This document shows positions 48,617 to 51,940 of a stretch of DNA of 51,940 bases, piece after piece. Within the stretch, counting starts at the first letter, position 1. The number at the start of each line of letters is the position of its first letter. Origin of the DNA: Candidatus Binatia bacterium (GTDB lineage Bacteria; Desulfobacterota; Binatia; Bin18); contig JAJDTY010000068.1 in the NCBI GenBank assembly GCA_022826945.1, positions 1-51,940 of the forward strand, in the 5' to 3' direction. Below the pieces are notes generated by a model. It worked only from the letters and a program-made list of their open reading frames with translations, was not told the origin of the DNA and made no database searches. A program made the translations under genes and the position numbers.

Positions 48617-49543
48617 CTACAGCAGGTCCAACCCCCTCCGCTCCCATTCCATGGCCACAACCCGGCCCAAGCCCGACTCCGTAATATATAAGGTCCTCGA
48701 ATCGACACCGCCAAAGGCGATATTCGTGACCGCTCTGTCCCCACTCGGAATCCGGTCGACCTGCCGCCCGTGCGGATCAAAGACAATAATGCCCCCTCCC
48801 AGCACACCGCAGACCAGGACGTAGCCTGCTTCATCCAGACAAAAGCCATCGGGATAATGGCCGGCCGGCAGTTGACAGAATGGCCGCCGCAGGCCGAGTT
48901 CGCCAGGGGCAAGAATAGGAAAGGCGCACAGGGAGGCGGCAAAGGTTTCCGCTACGAGCAGGGTTTTGCCGTCCGGGGTGAGGCCGATACCGTTTGGATG
49001 CTGCAGGTTGGTGGCAACGCGCCGAATCCATGCCCCATCCGGACTGGCATAGTAGACACTGCCCGGACGCCGAGTCGGCGCATTCATGGGTTCAGGCCGC
49101 GTGGGGTCTCGCTGAAGCGGGTCGGTAAAATAGCAATTTCCTTCAGCGTCAAAGACCAAATCGTTTGGCGCGCTGAGTTGTACGCCGTCACATGAGGTGT
49201 ATAACCGTTCGACCTTGCCTTCGGCGTCAATCCGCTCAAGGCGTCCGGTCTCGTAGTCCGGCGCCGGTCCGATGGGCAGCCCCTTGCGCCAACGAAAGCC
49301 GCCGTTATTCGTGACGTATAAGGCTCCGTCCGGCCCCCGGGCGGCCCCGTTCGGACCACCGCCCGGAGTGGCGAAAGTGGAAAGTGCTCCGTCAGACGAG
49401 ATTCTTCGAACGCGGCCCCCACGGATTTCTACACAATACACACTCCCGTCCGGGTCACACACAGGACCCTCCGGGAATGCCAAACCGGTGGCAATAACGG
49501 TGTGAGGCATACGGTCGAGCGCACCCGACGTGCGCTCAAACAT
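48617..49543 (-). CDS. SMP-30/gluconolactonase-like protein, copy 2
   Basis: A 308-residue six-bladed propeller protein. The metal-ligand Glu is in LAFPEGPVCDPDGSVY near residue 22; other family segments are LSAPNDLVFDAEGNCYFTD, NLQHPNGIGLTPDGKTLLVAET and LPAGHYPDGFCLDEAGYV. It probably hydrolyses a lactone. The ATG at 49543 abuts the stop codon of the selenoprotein gene, so the two are tightly coupled; MPHTV at 49510 is an alternative start without a ribosome site. It closes the operon 51192 to 48617. Its link to the selenoprotein is known here only from gene order. Confidence 0.86.
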   Translation of the reverse strand: MFERTSGALDRMPHTVIATGLAFPEGPVCDPDGSVYCVEIRGGRVRRISSDGALSTFATPGGGPNGAARGPDGALYVTNNGGFRWRKGLPIGPAPDYETGRLERIDAEGKVERLYTSCDGVQLSAPNDLVFDAEGNCYFTDPLQRDPTRPEPMNAPTRRPGSVYYASPDGAWIRRVATNLQHPNGIGLTPDGKTLLVAETFAASLCAFPILAPGELGLRRPFCQLPAGHYPDGFCLDEAGYVLVCGVLGGGIIVFDPHGRQVDRIPSGDRAVTNIAFGGVDSRTLYITESGLGRVVAMEWERRGLDLL

Positions 49544-50089
49544 TCAGGCCGCCTGCCGCTCTTTGTGTTTCAGCAGCCTGCCGGCAATCTGATCCATAAC
49601 TTGGTCCGCCAACACCCGGACCTCATCTTCGAGCTTAGGCTGAATAGGATGCGGGACCAGAATGGGTTCGTACTGAGGCATGCCAAGGGCTGCACATTGG
49701 GCGTGGGCAGCGCTCAGAAACTCCGTTGTCGTGATATTTGCAGTCGGAATCCCTCTCTCTTCCAGCGCGATGACATCGTGCGAACTGCACGATATGCAGC
49801 CGCCTCAATCGCTGAGCGCTTCAATGACGGCGTCGCACTTTTCTTGCAGCTCCTGCTGAATAGCTTCAGCCGCAGGCCGGCCTGGAGTCAGTTTCGTCCG
49901 CCGCAGCACTTCCTTGACGCCGTACTGCTCACGCAGGATTTCCTCCAGGCGGTCCAGGAAGAAGACGCCTTTTGCTTTGTTAATATCCAAGAGACCAACC
50001 GTCGTACCAGACAGGGTGTCCAGCCGGGTCGCGAAGGCTTTGGGCGATTGGTCGGCCCGCGAGGTCGGGTCAAGTAGCACGGTTCCCAT
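49544..50089 (-). CDS. UGSC-family selenoprotein with in-frame TGA (Sec at residue 95)
   Basis: Read through one in-frame TGA (49805-49807), this is a 181-residue protein. It begins MGTVLLDPTSRADQSPKAF after an AAGGAG ribosome site; the codons before it, up to 50113, are a spurious extension. The TGA is followed by GGCISCSSHDVIALEERGIP, so the motif reads Asp-Sec-Gly-Gly-Cys. The family form is D-(U/C)-G-S-C followed by a VHD and an ELEKRGIPT stretch (established UGSC family of thiol/selenol proteins). The second part continues without another stop to TGA at 49544-49546, directly before the next ATG. A hairpin in the right place supports selenocysteine. Function in the family is unknown; a redox role is likely. 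Gene callers would report only residues 1-94. Confidence 0.88.
49775..49793 (-). promoter_or_regulatory. Probable bacterial SECIS hairpin
   Basis: Starting 11 nt after the TGA, the minus strand reads ATCGTGC, loop AGTTC, GCACGAT: a perfect 7-bp stem with a 5-nt loop. The loop opens 18 nt after the TGA and its second base is G. Bacterial SECIS elements known from the literature have the loop about 16-37 nt after UGA with a G among the first two loop bases, so the fit is good. The hairpin would bind SelB. Confidence 0.8.
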
Positions 50090-50103
50090 ACACTTCTCCT
50101 TTC

Positions 50104-51192
50104 TTAGAGGCAAATCTCTTTTGTCGTAATGGTACTCCCGGATCTTCCCCGGACTAAGCCTGGAACAGCAGCAGAAAAACGGCCTGCCGTTCCACCGGCG
50201 ACAACAATAAGAAGACTCTCCGGTGCGGGAAACTTCGGATAGAGCGTGTCATCAGTCAGCGGCTCAGTCTGGGCGTTGATGCCAGCCAACATACTCACTC
50301 CAGCACCCTCTCCGCCGTTGACCCCAGGCCGCAGTTCACGCAGAGGACGACGGATGTGTTCAAATAAAAATTGACGAAGATCACTTTTAGACCACCCATC
50401 CTGGGCAAAGGTCTTGGCGTGCTCCGGTCCGACAATCAGTGCCGTATCCGAGAACACCGGAAAATTCTTGTGATTCCAGACCGAGGCCATAGTCCAGCCA
50501 AGCGAGAGGGCCAACTGCTCTGCACTGCGACTGGCATGGTCATTGATCTGAAGCGGGGAGTGACCACCAAACAGGGTGACGGTACTCTGTTCCGGACGAA
50601 AACCTTTCTCTACGTGCAGCGGCTCCCACGGACTCTCCTCCTCGGCCTCGCCAATACAGAACGTGAATTGGGCCGGATGACCCAGGGTGGCTTTGCAAAT
50701 CTCTTGGGGCTTTGCTCCGCCAATGTTGAGAATAATCAGGCGCAGCGCGCGCCCGATCGTGGCATTCGCCCGAAATCCATGGCCCAGGGCGTTATGCCCG
50801 CAATTCACCCCAATGGTATGGCGTATGGGACCGTTAATAATCGTCAGTGGGGTTGCCGAGAATGTGGTGACATTAATAGCGTGGGCTGCAAACTGTTCTT
50901 CACACAGAGCTTCCACCGCGGCAACGACAACCGGAAAATACGACGCCTGACACCCCGCCATCACCGCATTAATCGCAACTTTTTCAAGACTGGCCGGTCC
51001 ATAGTTGGGACCCACCGTCCCCAAGACCTCTTGTGGGTCGCGGTCCACTGCGGCGAGCAGCGCCATAACGCGCTCCGCGGTGGGCGGAACAACCGGCAGC
51101 CCATCGGTGAGCCCACTTGAAAAGAGGGCTTCAAAAGGGTCGTTCTCCTGAATATCGATGGGTTGTGAATGGAATGCGGCAGCATCCGCCAT
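50104..51192 (-). CDS. Conserved protein of unknown function, partner of the UGSC selenoprotein
   Basis: A 362-residue soluble protein; no signal peptide or membrane helix. A GGAGGAG site precedes the ATG at 51192. Notable segments are SGLTDGLPVVPPTAERVMAL near residue 30, NYGPASLEKVAINAVMAGC near 63, TIINGPIRHTIGVNCGHNAL near 115-134 and ANATIGRALRLIILNIGGAK. The conserved-looking Cys residues (MAGCQ, NCGHN) could be thiol or metal sites. It is 14 bp upstream of the selenoprotein gene. From memory, similar proteins commonly sit beside UGSC genes, but I know no proven function. The rest of the operon (lactonase) suggests a small-molecule pathway. Confidence 0.7.
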   Translation of the reverse strand: MADAAAFHSQPIDIQENDPFEALFSSGLTDGLPVVPPTAERVMALLAAVDRDPQEVLGTVGPNYGPASLEKVAINAVMAGCQASYFPVVVAAVEALCEEQFAAHAINVTTFSATPLTIINGPIRHTIGVNCGHNALGHGFRANATIGRALRLIILNIGGAKPQEICKATLGHPAQFTFCIGEAEEESPWEPLHVEKGFRPEQSTVTLFGGHSPLQINDHASRSAEQLALSLGWTMASVWNHKNFPVFSDTALIVGPEHAKTFAQDGWSKSDLRQFLFEHIRRPLRELRPGVNGGEGAGVSMLAGINAQTEPLTDDTLYPKFPAPESLLIVVAGGTAGRFSAAVPGLVRGRSGSTITTKEICL

Positions 51193-51712
<520 letters not shown>

Positions 51713-51940
51713 ATGCGCCGTCTCTCTTGGCCTCTTCTGATCCTGCACCCGGCTCTCCTCTGCGTTCTGTCCACAGGAAGCCTTGCCCAGCCCCCCCCCG
51801 GGGAACGCTCCGCCATGCGCGCTCTTCAGATCAACCAAGCCGATATTGCCAACGGGCACCTCTCCCCCGCGAGGCTGCGCCGGATAGGGGGCCTGCTCTT
51901 CTCGACTCCCTTTACCAAGCTCGACGGGCACGGGCATGGG
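51713..51940 (+). CDS. N-terminal part of a secreted protein, possibly di-haem oxidoreductase-like (cut by window edge)
   Basis: The first 76 residues of a gene running off the window. It starts with a signal peptide, MRRLSWPLLILHPALLCVLS, probably cut after SLAQ. The mature start contains QINQADIANGHLSPARLRRI followed by GGLLFSTPFTKLDGHGHG. The LFSTPFTKLDGHG-like stretch recalls the front of some periplasmic di-haem cytochrome peroxidase or oxidoreductase-like proteins, but no haem motif has been reached, so this is a weak guess. No clear ribosome site is visible; a TGA lies in frame just upstream, which fixes the start at or after 51713. Confidence 0.55.
   Translation, partial: MRRLSWPLLILHPALLCVLSTGSLAQPPPGERSAMRALQINQADIANGHLSPARLRRIGGLLFSTPFTKLDGHGHG

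Noticed and set aside
49805..50113. A separate 102-codon gene ending at the TGA
   Set aside because: The sequence after the TGA continues the same family without interruption and has a SECIS-like hairpin, so the TGA is read as selenocysteine; the first eight codons precede the true ribosome site.

Overview
The window comes from a diderm (Gram-negative type) bacterium of moderately high GC. The evidence is outer-membrane TonB-dependent receptors, an MlaA/MlaC-type lipid-trafficking pair, hopanoid (hpn) genes and many genes for acyl-CoA chemistry. The gene mix (SMP-30 lactonases, MaoC hydratases, DUF35/thiolase pairs, a UGSC-type selenoprotein, tandem receptors) would suit an uncultured Entotheonella/Tectomicrobia- or Binatota-like lineage. 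That placement is an inference; no rRNA or tRNA gene was recognised here.

Layout. 1-8.6 kb: end of an isoaspartyl methyltransferase gene, a cupredoxin, uvrB, a SIS-domain sugar-phosphate isomerase, an enoyl-CoA hydratase, a decayed remnant and full-length metH. 8.7-15.1 kb: MoxR ATPase plus VWA/CoxE pair, then an alpha/beta hydrolase, thiolase-like protein, DUF35 protein, PHP hydrolase and two MaoC half-proteins, probably a CoA side-chain degradation set. 15.1-26.6 kb: an envelope-lipid region with mlaA, an mlaC/hpnM-like gene and hpnN; a phosphonate-type block (two-subunit phosphonopyruvate/sulfopyruvate decarboxylase, PhnW-like transaminase, PntC/LicC-like cytidylyltransferase, small membrane protein); then hpnK, hpnI and hpnJ. 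These suggest that modified hopanoids, and perhaps an aminoethylphosphonate head group, are made and exported together.

26.9-43.1 kb: five paralogous TonB-dependent receptors in tandem. A 2,527-bp IS1595-family element (29945-32471) sits between the first and second. It has near-perfect terminal inverted repeats, a perfect 8-bp target duplication (AATTCAAA), three passenger genes and long hairpin-rich noncoding segments. 43.1-47.8 kb: a leftward run of hpnL-like, hydroxyisobutyrate-dehydrogenase-like, apaG, HIT, SMP-30 and enoyl-CoA hydratase genes. 47.9-48.6 kb: an FMN-binding oxidase-like gene.

48.6-51.2 kb: a leftward operon of a 362-residue protein of unknown function, a UGSC-family selenoprotein and an SMP-30 lactonase. 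The selenoprotein is split by an in-frame TGA that is followed by a hairpin matching the bacterial SECIS pattern; a conventional gene caller would truncate it. The window ends in the start of a secreted protein gene.

Two further signals stand out. Four intergenic sites carry arrays of 9-nt units that reverse strand at a shared central unit and so form hairpins. Long identical tracts between receptor paralogs suggest recombination among them.
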